Shown here piece after piece: positions 42,358-51,050 of a DNA stretch of 64,000 nt. The notes beneath the pieces are model-generated. The model saw nothing but the letters and a program-made list of their open reading frames with translations, was not told the DNA's origin and ran no database searches. The translations under genes and the position numbers were made by a program. The DNA is from UBA668 sp041394605. Its GTDB lineage: Bacteria; Actinomycetota; Acidimicrobiia; Acidimicrobiales; Ilumatobacteraceae. Position 1 is the stretch's first letter. Each line of letters opens with the position of its first letter. The DNA lies in contig JAWKHX010000004.1 in the NCBI GenBank assembly GCA_041394605.1, positions 124,001 through 188,000 of the forward strand, read 5' to 3'.

Positions 42358-43248
42358 CTACATCGGCACGGTGAGGGCGAGGAACTCGATCAGCAGGTCC
42401 AGCGGGTTGGGGTCCGCTTCGGGCACCAGCAGGCCGGCCCCCGGTGTGGCGCCGTCCACATCCACCTTGCGGTAGGCGCTGTTGTCCTCCACGCCGGGGG
42501 CGTCGCACAGGCCGGACTGCAGGCGGCCGTCCGTGACGCACCACACCGGCACCACGGGTGACCCGTCGCCCAGTCCGGCAACGGTGCCGCCGAACGACTT
42601 CCCGAGGTAGCTGCCGGGCGACAGGGTGAACGCGCCGTCGCAGGCGGCCGGGTGGGTGTCGTTCCACCACGAGCAGGCGTCGACGGCGGCATCGGCGCCG
42701 ATGCCGGCCCCGATGGTGATGATCCGGTCGGCGTCCACACCTGGCATGCCGGACGCCTGCTGGAGCATGCCCTGGGCGTCGGCGAGCCATTTGTCGGGTG
42801 TCCAGTTCGGGCAGCCGTCGGGGTGCGGCGAGCAGCCCTGGAACGTGGCGATGAACACGTTGTAGGTGGGTGCGGCGGGCATGGTGGGGAACCACCGGCC
42901 ATCCAGGAACGGGGTGTGCGAGAACGTGGGGATCTGGTTGTGGGTGCCCCGGTTCTGCAGCCAGTTGGCCACCTCGAACCAGTCCTCCATGTCACCCATC
43001 TCCCAGTGGTAGAGGACGACGAGCGGGGCCGGGTTGGCGGCGGCGGGGTAGTACTTGCCCTGCAGTTGAGCGCCGTCTGCCGACGCGAACGTCACGTCCA
43101 CCGGGTCCGCGGGAAAGGCGCCGGGCTCGGCGACGCGAGTGGTGGTGGGGGCCACCGTGGTAGCGGTGCTGTCGTCGCCGCCGGAGCACGCGCCGAGCAG
43201 CAGCGCGGGCGCGACGATCAGCGCGGGGAACAGGCGTGACCGGGCCAT
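42358..43248 (-). CDS. Lipoprotein related to alpha/beta hydrolases, nucleophile Ser apparently replaced
   Basis: 296 aa. A signal peptide ends in the lipobox LLLGACSGG (Cys about 21). After a Thr-rich linker the chain has PAPLVVLYHWEMGDMEDW (strand and oxyanion region of an alpha/beta hydrolase of the dienelactone/acetyl xylan type) and DRIITIGAGIGADAAVDA. The latter sits where GxSxG is expected but reads GAGIG, so the catalytic serine is absent. Four Cys (CSPHPDGC, CSWW, CVTD) may form disulfides. A non-catalytic binding lipoprotein is possible. ATG 43248 has TAGCCT 7 nt upstream. Confidence 0.65.
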   Translation of the reverse strand: MARSRLFPALIVAPALLLGACSGGDDSTATTVAPTTTRVAEPGAFPADPVDVTFASADGAQLQGKYYPAAANPAPLVVLYHWEMGDMEDWFEVANWLQNRGTHNQIPTFSHTPFLDGRWFPTMPAAPTYNVFIATFQGCSPHPDGCPNWTPDKWLADAQGMLQQASGMPGVDADRIITIGAGIGADAAVDACSWWNDTHPAACDGAFTLSPGSYLGKSFGGTVAGLGDGSPVVPVWCVTDGRLQSGLCDAPGVEDNSAYRKVDVDGATPGAGLLVPEADPNPLDLLIEFLALTVPM

Positions 43249-43302
43249 GGGTACGAGGCTATGCGGCCCGCATGCTCCGTGCGCGGTCGGTAGGGTGGCC
43301 GG

Positions 43303-44103
43303 GTGCCCGACCCGACGCTGGACGCCAAGCTTGCTGCGCTGGAGACCCACCTGCACGGGCTGGGCCGGGTGGTGGTGGCCTTCAGCGGCGGCGCGGACTC
43401 TGCGTTCCTCGCCGCAGTGGCTCACCGCACGCTCGGGCCCGAGCGGGCCCACGCCGTCACCGCGGTCTCCCCGTCGCTCGCCGGCGACGAAGCGGCGGAC
43501 TGCCGCTCGCTGGCGGAGGAATGGGGCCTGCGGTGGACGCCGGTCGTCACCCATGAGATGGAGCGCGCCGCGTACCGGGCCAACGACACGGACCGCTGCT
43601 TCCACTGCAAGGCCGAGTTGATGGACGTCGTCGGTCCGCTCGCCGCAGCCGAGGGTGCGGCGGTCGCCCTCGGTGTGAACGTGGACGATCTGGGCGAGCA
43701 CCGGCCCGGCCAGAAGGCTGCCACCGAGGCCGGTGCGGTCTTCCCGCTGGTGGAGGCCGGCTTCACCAAGGCAGAGGTGCGCGAGGCGTCCCGCCGGCTC
43801 GGGCTGCGTACGTGGGACAAGCCGGCCATGGCCTGCCTGGCCAGCCGGATCCCCTATGGCACGGCGGTGTCCGTGCCCCTGCTCAGCACACTGGACCGGG
43901 CCGAGGCAGCGCTGCGCCGGCTGGGGTTCCGCCAGCTGCGCGTTCGTCATTACGACGACACCGCCCGCCTGGAGGTGCCGCTGGGCGATCTGGCCGCAGT
44001 GCTGGCCCAGCGCGAGGCCGTGGTGGGCGCGGTGAAGGCCCAGGGCTACCGCTACGTCACGCTGGACCTCGAGGGCTTCCGATCCGGCAACCTCAACGGC
44101 TAA
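43303..44103 (+). CDS. larE: ATP-dependent sacrificial sulfur transferase LarE
   Basis: 266 aa, PP-loop ATPase. VVVAFSGGADSAFLAAVA (about 23-40) is the PP-loop, DRCFHCKAEL (about 99-108) is the conserved Cys-rich loop and ACLASRIPYG holds the sulfur-donor cysteine (Cys178, equal to Cys176 of the Lactobacillus plantarum enzyme by motif). LarE sulfurates the nicotinic acid-derived nickel-pincer cofactor precursor of lactate racemase-type enzymes. larA, larB and larC are not in the window. GTG 43303 has TAGGGT 6 nt upstream. Confidence 0.92.
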   Translation: MPDPTLDAKLAALETHLHGLGRVVVAFSGGADSAFLAAVAHRTLGPERAHAVTAVSPSLAGDEAADCRSLAEEWGLRWTPVVTHEMERAAYRANDTDRCFHCKAELMDVVGPLAAAEGAAVALGVNVDDLGEHRPGQKAATEAGAVFPLVEAGFTKAEVREASRRLGLRTWDKPAMACLASRIPYGTAVSVPLLSTLDRAEAALRRLGFRQLRVRHYDDTARLEVPLGDLAAVLAQREAVVGAVKAQGYRYVTLDLEGFRSGNLNG

Positions 44104-44121
44104 CGCCTACTGTCGCGGGCC

Positions 44122-45168
44122 ATGAAGCTCTCGACGATGATCAACTACTCCGGCGGGTTCCACGAGGCAGTGGACCGTGTGGTGGCGCTGGAGAAGGCCG
44201 GCCTGGACGTGGTGTGGATCCCCGAGGCGTACAGCTTCGACGCCATCAGCCAGGTCGGGTACCTGGCGGCGAAGACCGAGAAGGTCGAGATCGGCACCGG
44301 CATCGTCAACGTCTACAGCCGCACCGCCGCCTGCATGGCGCAGACCGCCGCCGGGTGCGACTACGTCTCCAACGGCCGGTTCATCCTCGGGCTCGGCGCC
44401 AGCGGCCCGCAGGTCATCGAGGGCTTCCACGGTGTGCCCTACGAGAAGCCGATGGTCCGCATCAAGGAGTACATCGAGAGCTGCCGGATGATCTGGCGCC
44501 GAGAGAAGTTCGAGTACAGCGGCCAGACGGTGCAGGTGCCACTGCCGGAGGGGCAGGGCACTGGCCTGGGCAAGTCGCTGAAGCTGATCAACCACCCGGT
44601 CCGCCAGGAGATCCCCATCTGGTGGGCCAGCCTGATGGGCCTCAGCGTCACCGCCACCGCCCAGTTGGCCGACGGCTGGCTGCCGATCTTCTTCGACCCG
44701 GAGAAGTTCCACAATGTGTGGGGCGACGAGTTGAAGGCCGGCCTGGCCAAGCGCGACCCGGAGCGTGCGCCGCTGCAGATCAGCGCCGGCGGCATGGTGG
44801 CCATCGACGAGAGCCTCACCGGCGAAGCGCGGGACCGCATCCTGGACTTCGGTCGTCCGAACGTGGCCCTGTACGTGGGCGGCATGGGCGCCCGGGACAA
44901 GAACTTCTACAACACCATCTGCAAGAAGTACGGCTACGAGAAGGAAGCCATCGAGATCCAGGACCTGTACCTCGACGGCAAGAAGGACGAAGCCGCGGCG
45001 GCCGTGCCGAAGCAGATGCTGGAGAACACCAACCTCGTCGGTCCGAAGAGCTACGTGAAGGAGCGCCTGGCCGCCTACAAGGAAGCCGGCGTCACCATCT
45101 TGTCCATCACCCCCGTGGGTGGCGACGTGGTGCAGACGGTCGAGACCCTGCGCGAGCTGATCGACTGA
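44122..45168 (+). CDS. F420-type LLM-class oxidoreductase
   Basis: 348 aa, luciferase-like TIM barrel. MKLSTMINYSGGFHEAVDRV opens strand 1, GRFILGLGASGPQVIEGFHG (about 93-112) is the cofactor and substrate loop and PIWWASLMGLSVTATAQLAD (about 168-187) the second glycine-poor conserved segment. The type resembles the actinobacterial TIGR03559-like group. The substrate is unknown. ATG 44122 has TACTGT 8 nt upstream, 18 bp after larE. It is convergent with the cyclase gene. Confidence 0.9.
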   Translation: MKLSTMINYSGGFHEAVDRVVALEKAGLDVVWIPEAYSFDAISQVGYLAAKTEKVEIGTGIVNVYSRTAACMAQTAAGCDYVSNGRFILGLGASGPQVIEGFHGVPYEKPMVRIKEYIESCRMIWRREKFEYSGQTVQVPLPEGQGTGLGKSLKLINHPVRQEIPIWWASLMGLSVTATAQLADGWLPIFFDPEKFHNVWGDELKAGLAKRDPERAPLQISAGGMVAIDESLTGEARDRILDFGRPNVALYVGGMGARDKNFYNTICKKYGYEKEAIEIQDLYLDGKKDEAAAAVPKQMLENTNLVGPKSYVKERLAAYKEAGVTILSITPVGGDVVQTVETLRELID

Positions 45169-45183
45169 GCCGCCCGGCGGGCG

Positions 45184-46284
45184 TCAGCGCTCCAGCGCCC
45201 ACAGGCGCACGGGGTCGGTGAAGCCCTTCAGCTGCCGCCGGCCTGCCGGCTCGAACTCCAGGTACGGCGCGGCGCGGGTGACGCCCTCGTCCACCAACAC
45301 TTCGCCGGGCACGGCGATGTCGGCGATGCGCGACGCCAGGTTCACCGTGCTGCCGTAGACGTCGCCGCCGGCCGTCACCACCGGGCCGTGGGCCAGGCCG
45401 CCACGGGCGCGCACGCCGCGCTCGTCGGCCCAGGCCAGCAGGCCACGGGCCACTGCACAGGCCTCCTCGGCCGTGATGGTGCTGAACATCACCTCGTCGC
45501 CGATCAGCTTGATCAGCCGGCCACCCTGCCCGCTCACCAGATCCAGCGCTGCCGACTCGAAGCCCACCACCAGCTCCAGCAGTTCCTCCGAGGTCGCCGC
45601 GGCGGTGCGGGTGGTGAACCCGCTGAGGTCCACGAAGCCGATGGCGAGGCGCACGGACGAGTAGTCCTCAGAGCCGGCCCGCCGTGAATTGCTGGTGGTC
45701 GCCTGCAGATGCATGCGGAACAGCGGGCCGAAGATCTGGCTGACGTTGTCCACCAGTTGCACGCCGGCGAGGCTGGCCTTGGCCAGTGTCACCTCGTCCC
45801 GTCGCCCCTCCTGCAGGGGAGCCTCCACGTCGCGGAGGAACATCTCCGTGGCCGCCTCGGCCACACGCCGGAACGAGCTGGCCATCACGCGGATGAAGTG
45901 CAGCAGTTCATCGCGGCTGAAGAAGGCGTCTGCCGCTGCGAACAGCTCGAACATCTGCACCTCGTGCTCGCAGAACACGGTTGCGGCCGGATCGGCGGAG
46001 GGGAATCCCGTCGCCCGGCGGATCTGCTGAACGGTCGCGAGGGGCAGCCCCGTGCGGGCGGCGATGTCGTTGGCGGTGAGCGTCGGTGCCGGTCGCATGG
46101 TGCGATCGCTGACGAGGGAGATCAACTGACCGGCGGCGTTGGCGGTCACCATCTCGGCGAGGCTGGCGCCCTGGGAACTGATCCACTCCAGCAGCTCCAG
46201 GCGTTCCCCGGCGCAGGAGTCGTTGGGGTCGTACAACCCGGCGGCTCGCCATTGCTCGATCTGCGAGTGCTGGACCTGTGCCAT
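45184..46284 (-). CDS. Class III adenylate cyclase with Rv1264-like regulatory domain
   Basis: 366 aa, cytoplasmic. The N-terminal helical part (about 55-185: LTANDIAARTGLP, a MerR/HTH-like start, and FSRDELLHFIRVMASSFRRV) resembles the pH-sensing autoinhibitory domain of mycobacterial Rv1264/Rv2212. The catalytic domain (about 195-360) has the metal Asp in GFVDLSGFT, the second in KLIGDEVMF and the transition-state region DVYGSTVNLASRI. It should make cAMP. ATG 46284 has TACCGT 9 nt upstream. The effector is not visible here. Confidence 0.92.
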   Translation of the reverse strand: MAQVQHSQIEQWRAAGLYDPNDSCAGERLELLEWISSQGASLAEMVTANAAGQLISLVSDRTMRPAPTLTANDIAARTGLPLATVQQIRRATGFPSADPAATVFCEHEVQMFELFAAADAFFSRDELLHFIRVMASSFRRVAEAATEMFLRDVEAPLQEGRRDEVTLAKASLAGVQLVDNVSQIFGPLFRMHLQATTSNSRRAGSEDYSSVRLAIGFVDLSGFTTRTAAATSEELLELVVGFESAALDLVSGQGGRLIKLIGDEVMFSTITAEEACAVARGLLAWADERGVRARGGLAHGPVVTAGGDVYGSTVNLASRIADIAVPGEVLVDEGVTRAAPYLEFEPAGRRQLKGFTDPVRLWALER

Positions 46285-46325
46285 CAGTGTGGGACGGTAG
46301 CCGCCCGCCACTACGGTCGCGCCCC

Positions 46326-47147
46326 ATGTCCACCGTGCTCATCACCGGCTGCAGCAGCGGGTTCGGCGAACTCGCTGCGCTCACGTTCCACCGCAACGGC
46401 CACCGTGTGTTCGCCACCATGCGTCGTCCGGGGGCGTCGGCCGCGATCAACGAGGTCCCGGAGATCGAGCAGCTGCCGCTGGACGTCACCGTCGACCACT
46501 CGGTGCAGGCCGCCGTGGCCGAGGTGATCGAGCGCGCCGGCAGCCTGGACATCGTGGTCAACAACGCCGGCATCGAGGTGTTCGGTGCCGTGCATCTGGC
46601 CGCCGACGAGGAGGTGCTGCGCCAGATGGACACCAACGTGCTCGGCGTGGTGCGCATGGCCCGGGCCGTGGTGCCGCACATGGTGGCGCAGGGCGGCGGC
46701 GCCTTCGTCACGGTGGGCTCCGTGGCCGGGTTGGTGGGTGCGCCGTACGGGGGCATCTACGCCGCCAGCAAGCATGCCGTCGAGGCCCTGACCGAGGCGA
46801 TGCACTTCGAGCTGTCGCAACTGGGCATCCGGGTGAGCGTGGTGGAGCCTGGCCAGTTCGCCACCCAGCTGGGTGCGAAGGGGTTCACGGTCGCGGCGAT
46901 GACGGAGGACACCGCGGAGCACGATCGATGGCAGCGGTTCCGCGCCGCCCAGCGCAGCCTGGTGAACGGCCAGCCGGCCGACCCCCAGCAGGTGGCCGAT
47001 GTCATCTACCAGGCCGCCACGGAGCGCCCGGGCAAGCTTCGCTGGCCGGTGGGCGCGGACGCCGACCTGATCATCGCCACGAAGTCGTCGATGCCCTTCG
47101 AGGACTTCGACACCACCATGCGCGCCGCCCTCGACTGGCACGAGTAG
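46326..47147 (+). CDS. Short-chain dehydrogenase/reductase
   Basis: 273 aa. Cofactor motif TGCSSGFG (about 7-14), NNAGIEVFG (about 80-88), active-site region VTVGSVAGLVGAPYGGIYAASKHA with YAASK. The arginine pair in ATMRRPG after beta-2 suggests NADP(H). The Gly-Tyr spacing is that of the 'retinol/17-beta-HSD type 1-like' classical SDRs. ATG 46326 has TACGGT 8 nt upstream. It is divergent from the cyclase gene by 41 bp. The substrate is unknown. Confidence 0.92.
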   Translation: MSTVLITGCSSGFGELAALTFHRNGHRVFATMRRPGASAAINEVPEIEQLPLDVTVDHSVQAAVAEVIERAGSLDIVVNNAGIEVFGAVHLAADEEVLRQMDTNVLGVVRMARAVVPHMVAQGGGAFVTVGSVAGLVGAPYGGIYAASKHAVEALTEAMHFELSQLGIRVSVVEPGQFATQLGAKGFTVAAMTEDTAEHDRWQRFRAAQRSLVNGQPADPQQVADVIYQAATERPGKLRWPVGADADLIIATKSSMPFEDFDTTMRAALDWHE

Positions 47148-47149
47148 CC

Positions 47150-47187
47150 GGAGGGTTTCGTGCTCGGAGGTGCGCCCGAAACCCTCC
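47150..47187. terminator. Perfect 11-bp inverted repeat after the SDR gene
   Basis: GGAGGGTTTCG (47150-47160) and CGAAACCCTCC (47177-47187) flank a 16-nt loop, starting 3 bp after the SDR stop. No T-run follows, so it may be a T-less terminator, a 3'-end stabiliser or a dispersed intergenic repeat. It lies 53 bp before the next gene. Confidence 0.55.
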
Positions 47188-47239
47188 AATGCCTGTCCGA
47201 CGGGCGCGACGGGCGGTGCGGGGGCTACCGTCCGCCTTC

Positions 47240-48421
47240 ATGAGCAGCAACGGATTCGTCGCCCCCGGCTGGGAAGGCGTTCGCGCCGCGTTCGAGCACA
47301 ACCTCACCGAGGGCGAGGACGTCGGCGCCGGCGTCGCCGTCTACCACCGTGGGGCCCCCGTGGTGGACCTCACCGGCGGCTGGTTCGACCAGTCCGAGAC
47401 CCGCCCCTACGACGCCGACACGCTGCAACTCGTGTTCAGCACCACCAAGGGCATCACGGCGATCGCGGCGGCCATCTGCGTGCAGCGCGGCTGGCTGGCT
47501 TACGACCGTCCGGTGGCCGAGTACTGGCCGGAGTTCGCCGCGCACGGCAAAGGTGAGGCCACGGTGGCCCAACTGCTCAGCCACCAGTGCGGCCTGTTCA
47601 GCGTGCAGGGCGACATCACCATGGCGGAGGCCCTGGATTGGCCGACGATCACCGCCCGCCTGGCCGACACGGCGCCGGAGTGGCCGATCGGCAGCACCCA
47701 CGGGTACCACGCCCTCACCTACGGCTGGCTGGCCGGCGAGTTGGTGCGCCGCGCCGACCCTGCACACCGCAGCATCGGCCGCTTCGTGCAGGACGAGATC
47801 GCCGGCCCGGTGGGTGCCGAGTGCTACCTCGGGCTGCCCGAGCAGCACGAGTCCCGGGTGTCGCCGATGATCGGTGGCCTGGGCGGCGACGCCGTGGAGG
47901 ACCCCGCGGTGCGCCAGATGATCGAGATGTTCATGGGGCCGGGCACCAACGCCGGCCGGGCGCTGAGCCTGAACGGCGCCTTCGCCGCCGATGGCGAGAA
48001 CCCGTGGAACACCCGGGCCGTGCACGCCGCCGAGATCCCCGCGGCCAACGCCATCACCAACGCCGGCGCGCTGGCCCGCATCTACGCCGCCACGATGGCC
48101 CCGGTGGACGGGGTGCAGCTGCTGGACGACGAGGTCCGTGAGGTCGCCCGCCGCACCGTCACCCCGGAGAACGAGCCCGACGCCTGCCTCATCGTGCCCA
48201 CCGCCTTCGGCATGGGCTTCATGACGCCCAGCATGTTCATGCCCTTCGCCGGCCCAGGGTGCTACGGGCACCCGGGCGCCGGTGGCTCGGTGGCGTTCGC
48301 CCAACCCGAACGCGGCCTGGCCCTCGGCTACGTGATGAACAAGATGGCCGGCAACCTGGCCAACGACGTGCGGGCGATGGCGCTGATCGAGGCCGCCACC
48401 GCGGCCGCCGACGCTGCCTGA
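47240..48421 (+). CDS. Beta-lactamase-family serine hydrolase (EstB-type)
   Basis: 393 aa. The SxxK motif is STTK (in VFSTTKGITAIAAA, about Ser72), the Tyr motif is YHALTYGWLAGE (Tyr where YxN is usual) and the third motif falls in YGHPGAGGSVAFA (HPGAGG). This is the esterase branch of the class C family, with no signal peptide. ATG 47240 has TACCGT 8 nt upstream. It may hydrolyse short esters; the physiological substrate is unknown. It is convergent with the oxygenase gene. Confidence 0.9.
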   Translation: MSSNGFVAPGWEGVRAAFEHNLTEGEDVGAGVAVYHRGAPVVDLTGGWFDQSETRPYDADTLQLVFSTTKGITAIAAAICVQRGWLAYDRPVAEYWPEFAAHGKGEATVAQLLSHQCGLFSVQGDITMAEALDWPTITARLADTAPEWPIGSTHGYHALTYGWLAGELVRRADPAHRSIGRFVQDEIAGPVGAECYLGLPEQHESRVSPMIGGLGGDAVEDPAVRQMIEMFMGPGTNAGRALSLNGAFAADGENPWNTRAVHAAEIPAANAITNAGALARIYAATMAPVDGVQLLDDEVREVARRTVTPENEPDACLIVPTAFGMGFMTPSMFMPFAGPGCYGHPGAGGSVAFAQPERGLALGYVMNKMAGNLANDVRAMALIEAATAAADAA

Positions 48422-48427
48422 CCAGGT

Positions 48428-49474
48428 TCAGGCGCTGGGTACAGCGCCGGGGAAGTGCGCCTCCACCACCTCGGGGTAGCTGCGCACGTAGTAGTTCCAC
48501 ATCTGCTCGCCGAACACGGGCGCGCTGGCTGAGTCGATTCCGTCGGCCCCGTCGAGCAACTCGTTCCGCTTGGCCATGAAGCCGGCGGCGCGGTGGCGGG
48601 GGCTGGCGGCGACGGCGTCGGCGAACCGGGTCGGCAGCGGCAGCGCGTGCAGCGGGGTGCGCAGGTCCGGCCCGTGGAAGTAGGCGCTGGAGAAGCGCTC
48701 CTCAGTGGCGATGACCCGATGGGTGGCGGCGACGAAGTAGTTGGCCGTCAACGCCTGCAGCATCTCTCCCACGTTGATGATGAACGCGCCTGCGGGCGGG
48801 TCCACGTCGATCCACTCGCCGTCGGGGCCCTGGGCCTGCAGCCCACCCACGCCGTGCTGCAGCAGCACGGTGAGGAACCCGGCGTCGTGGTGGGCGTTGA
48901 CCCCGGCCTCGCCGGGCGGTGTGGTGGGGTAGTGGATCAGCTTCACCAGGCTGAACGGCCGCTCGCCGAAGAGGTTGCGGAGGTGATGGCGGTCCAGCCC
49001 GAGGCCCAGCGACATCGCTTCCATCAGCGTCCACGCCACCCGCCCTGTCTCGGCGAAGAACTGCTCCACCGCAGCGCGGAAGCCGGGCAGCACCTCGTCG
49101 GGCAGCCAGGGGTTGGGGCCGTCGAGGCGGAGGTACGGCGGCTCCGCCTCCGGACCGTACGGCGGGTGCTCGGTGCACAGGTCCAGTTGCTCGCGGTGGT
49201 CCACCCGGTTGTTGGTGAGCTCGGCGCCCACCTGCTCCCACCCCCGGAAGTGGGGCGACCGGCGCTTGTCGATCTGCGCCTTCACGTCGTCGGGCAGGGC
49301 GAAGAACTGCTCCAGCAGGCCGAAGTAGTGGTCCACGAAGTCGGCCGGCACCCCGTGGTCCACCACGTACAGGAAGCCGATGTCGTGGCATGCCCGGCAC
49401 AGCGCCTGCGCGGCCGGCACAGGGTCGTCGGCGGCGAGAAAGTCGGCAATGGAGAACGTGGGGATCGTCGTCAC
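48428..49474 (-). CDS. 2-oxoglutarate/Fe(II)-dependent oxygenase (isopenicillin N synthase family)
   Basis: 348 aa. The N-terminal FLYVVDHGVP (about 33-42) is the usual DIOX_N motif. The iron-binding facial triad is HHD (in NAHHDAGFLTVL, His-x-Asp) and His in AATHRV. The Arg that binds 2-oxoglutarate is in RFSSAYFHGP (R-x-S). These residues are all present. Related actinobacterial proteins are of unknown substrate. GTG 49474 has TAACGT 7 nt upstream, divergent from the transporter operon. Confidence 0.92.
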   Translation of the reverse strand: MTTIPTFSIADFLAADDPVPAAQALCRACHDIGFLYVVDHGVPADFVDHYFGLLEQFFALPDDVKAQIDKRRSPHFRGWEQVGAELTNNRVDHREQLDLCTEHPPYGPEAEPPYLRLDGPNPWLPDEVLPGFRAAVEQFFAETGRVAWTLMEAMSLGLGLDRHHLRNLFGERPFSLVKLIHYPTTPPGEAGVNAHHDAGFLTVLLQHGVGGLQAQGPDGEWIDVDPPAGAFIINVGEMLQALTANYFVAATHRVIATEERFSSAYFHGPDLRTPLHALPLPTRFADAVAASPRHRAAGFMAKRNELLDGADGIDSASAPVFGEQMWNYYVRSYPEVVEAHFPGAVPSA

Positions 49475-49543
49475 GGCTGCGACGTTAGGGAACGACTCGG
49501 AGCGCGGAGCAACTCGATTGGTGATGTGACGCGCGGCACCGGC

Positions 49544-49549
49544 TACGGT
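49544..49549 (+). promoter_or_regulatory. -10 element (TACGGT) of the liv-type operon
   Basis: The same hexamer that precedes leaderless genes lies 35 nt before the first gene here. With a start at about 49556 it would give a 29-nt leader containing the Shine-Dalgarno GGAGGGGG at 49567-49574. This fits a leadered operon mRNA. The -35 region is not clear. Confidence 0.5.
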
Positions 49550-49584
49550 GTCGGGAACTCAAGCACGGAGGGGGAAGACTCGGC

Positions 49585-50343
49585 GTGAGTTTGCTCGACG
49601 TAGACGACGTGACGGTGCGCTTCGGCGGCATCGTCGCGCTCGACGGACTCTCGTTCTCGATCGAGGAGGGCCACATCTGCGGCCTCATCGGTCCGAACGG
49701 GGCCGGCAAGACGACGATGTTCAACGTCGTCAGCCGCATCTACCAGCCGACCTCCGGGTCGGTCCGGTTCCGCGGGCAGGAGTTGCTGGAGGTCCCGGCC
49801 CACGGGATCGCCAAGCTGGGGATCGCCCGCACCTTCCAGAACCTGGCCCTGTTCCCCACGATGTCGCTGCTGGACAACGTGATGGTGGGGGCCCACAGCC
49901 AGGGCAAGATCGGCTTCGGCCGGGCGGTGTTCCGCATCGGCGCCCACAAGGAGAACGTGGCCACCCGCAACTTCGCCGGCGACCTGCTCAACGAACTGGG
50001 CCTCGGGGCGCTGGCGTTCCGCCCGGCGATGGGCCTGCCGTTCGGCACCCTGAAGCGTCTGGAGATCGCCCGTGCGCTGGCCGCCCGCCCCAGCTTCTTG
50101 CTGATGGACGAGCCGGCCAGCGGCCTCACCCACGGCGAGGTCGACGAACTGGCGGACACCATCGTGAAGATCCGCAACCAGTTCGACCTCACCGTGCTGC
50201 TGGTGGAGCACCACATGAGCATGGTGATGGGGATCAGCGACCGGGTGGTCGCGATGGAGTTCGGTCGCAAGATCGCCGACGGCACACCAGACGAGGTGCA
50301 GCGCGACGAAGCCGTCATCGCCGCCTACCTGGGGTCGTCATGA
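49585..50343 (+). CDS. livG: Branched-chain amino acid-type ABC transporter ATPase (LivG)
   Basis: 252 aa. Walker A GPNGAGKTT (about 35-43), the LivG-typical FRGQELLEVPAHGIAKLGIARTFQN region, Walker B LLMDEPASGL and the H-loop VEHHMSMVM. The signature motif is PFGTLKRLEIARAL, where LSYGxQRRLEIARAL is usual, so Ser/Gly are partly changed. It is the first gene of a complete liv set. GTG start with a strong GGAGGGGG ribosome site. The substrate class of HAAT systems includes branched-chain amino acids, amides and urea. Confidence 0.95.
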   Translation: MSLLDVDDVTVRFGGIVALDGLSFSIEEGHICGLIGPNGAGKTTMFNVVSRIYQPTSGSVRFRGQELLEVPAHGIAKLGIARTFQNLALFPTMSLLDNVMVGAHSQGKIGFGRAVFRIGAHKENVATRNFAGDLLNELGLGALAFRPAMGLPFGTLKRLEIARALAARPSFLLMDEPASGLTHGEVDELADTIVKIRNQFDLTVLLVEHHMSMVMGISDRVVAMEFGRKIADGTPDEVQRDEAVIAAYLGSS

Positions 50344-51050
50344 GCATGCTGAAGATCGAAGGCCTCACCGCCGGCTACGGCCCGGTGTCCGTGTTGCACG
50401 GCCTGGACCTGGAAGTCGGTGAAGGCGAACTGGTGGTGATGCTCGGCGCCAACGGGGCCGGCAAGACCACCACCATGCGGGCCATCTCCGGCCTCATCGG
50501 CCGTCAGGGCGCGATCGAGATGGAAGGCCAGAACATCACCAAGTGGAGCCCGGACCACATCGTCCGAGCCGGCATCGCCCAGGTGCCCCAAGGCCGCGGC
50601 ACCTTCCCGGAACTGTCGGTGGAGGACAACCTGCTGGCCGGCGCCTACGTGCGCCACAAGGCGTCCGACGTCCGCGACGACATGGCCCGCTGGTTCGAGG
50701 TGTTCCCCCGGCTGGCGGAGCGCAGCTCGCAGAAGGCCGGCAGCCTCAGTGGCGGCGAGCAGCAGATGCTGGCCATCGCCCGGGCGCTGATGAGCCGGCC
50801 GAAGCTGCTGCTCTGCGACGAGCCCAGCCTGGGCCTCGCCCCGCTCATCACCCAGGAGTTGTTCGACGTGCTCGGGCGGCTCAACAAGGAGGACGGCCTG
50901 TCCGTGCTGCTCGTAGAGCAGAACGCGAACCTGGCCATGCACATCGCCAGCCGGGTCTACCTGCTGGAGACCGGCCGGATCGTCGCCAGCGGCACCTCTG
51001 AGGAGCTCAGCGCCGACGACTCCATTCGCAAGGCATACCTGGGGTTCTAG
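50340..51050 (+). CDS. livF: Branched-chain amino acid-type ABC transporter ATPase (LivF)
   Basis: 236 aa. Walker A GANGAGKTTT (about 37-46), signature LSGGEQQMLAIARAL (about 136-150), Walker B LLLCDEPSLGL and the switch His position replaced by VEQNANLA, as is normal for LivF. It begins within the livG stop (ATGA overlap). The pair should form the ATPase heterodimer that drives the two permeases. Confidence 0.95.
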   Translation: MSMLKIEGLTAGYGPVSVLHGLDLEVGEGELVVMLGANGAGKTTTMRAISGLIGRQGAIEMEGQNITKWSPDHIVRAGIAQVPQGRGTFPELSVEDNLLAGAYVRHKASDVRDDMARWFEVFPRLAERSSQKAGSLSGGEQQMLAIARALMSRPKLLLCDEPSLGLAPLITQELFDVLGRLNKEDGLSVLLVEQNANLAMHIASRVYLLETGRIVASGTSEELSADDSIRKAYLGF

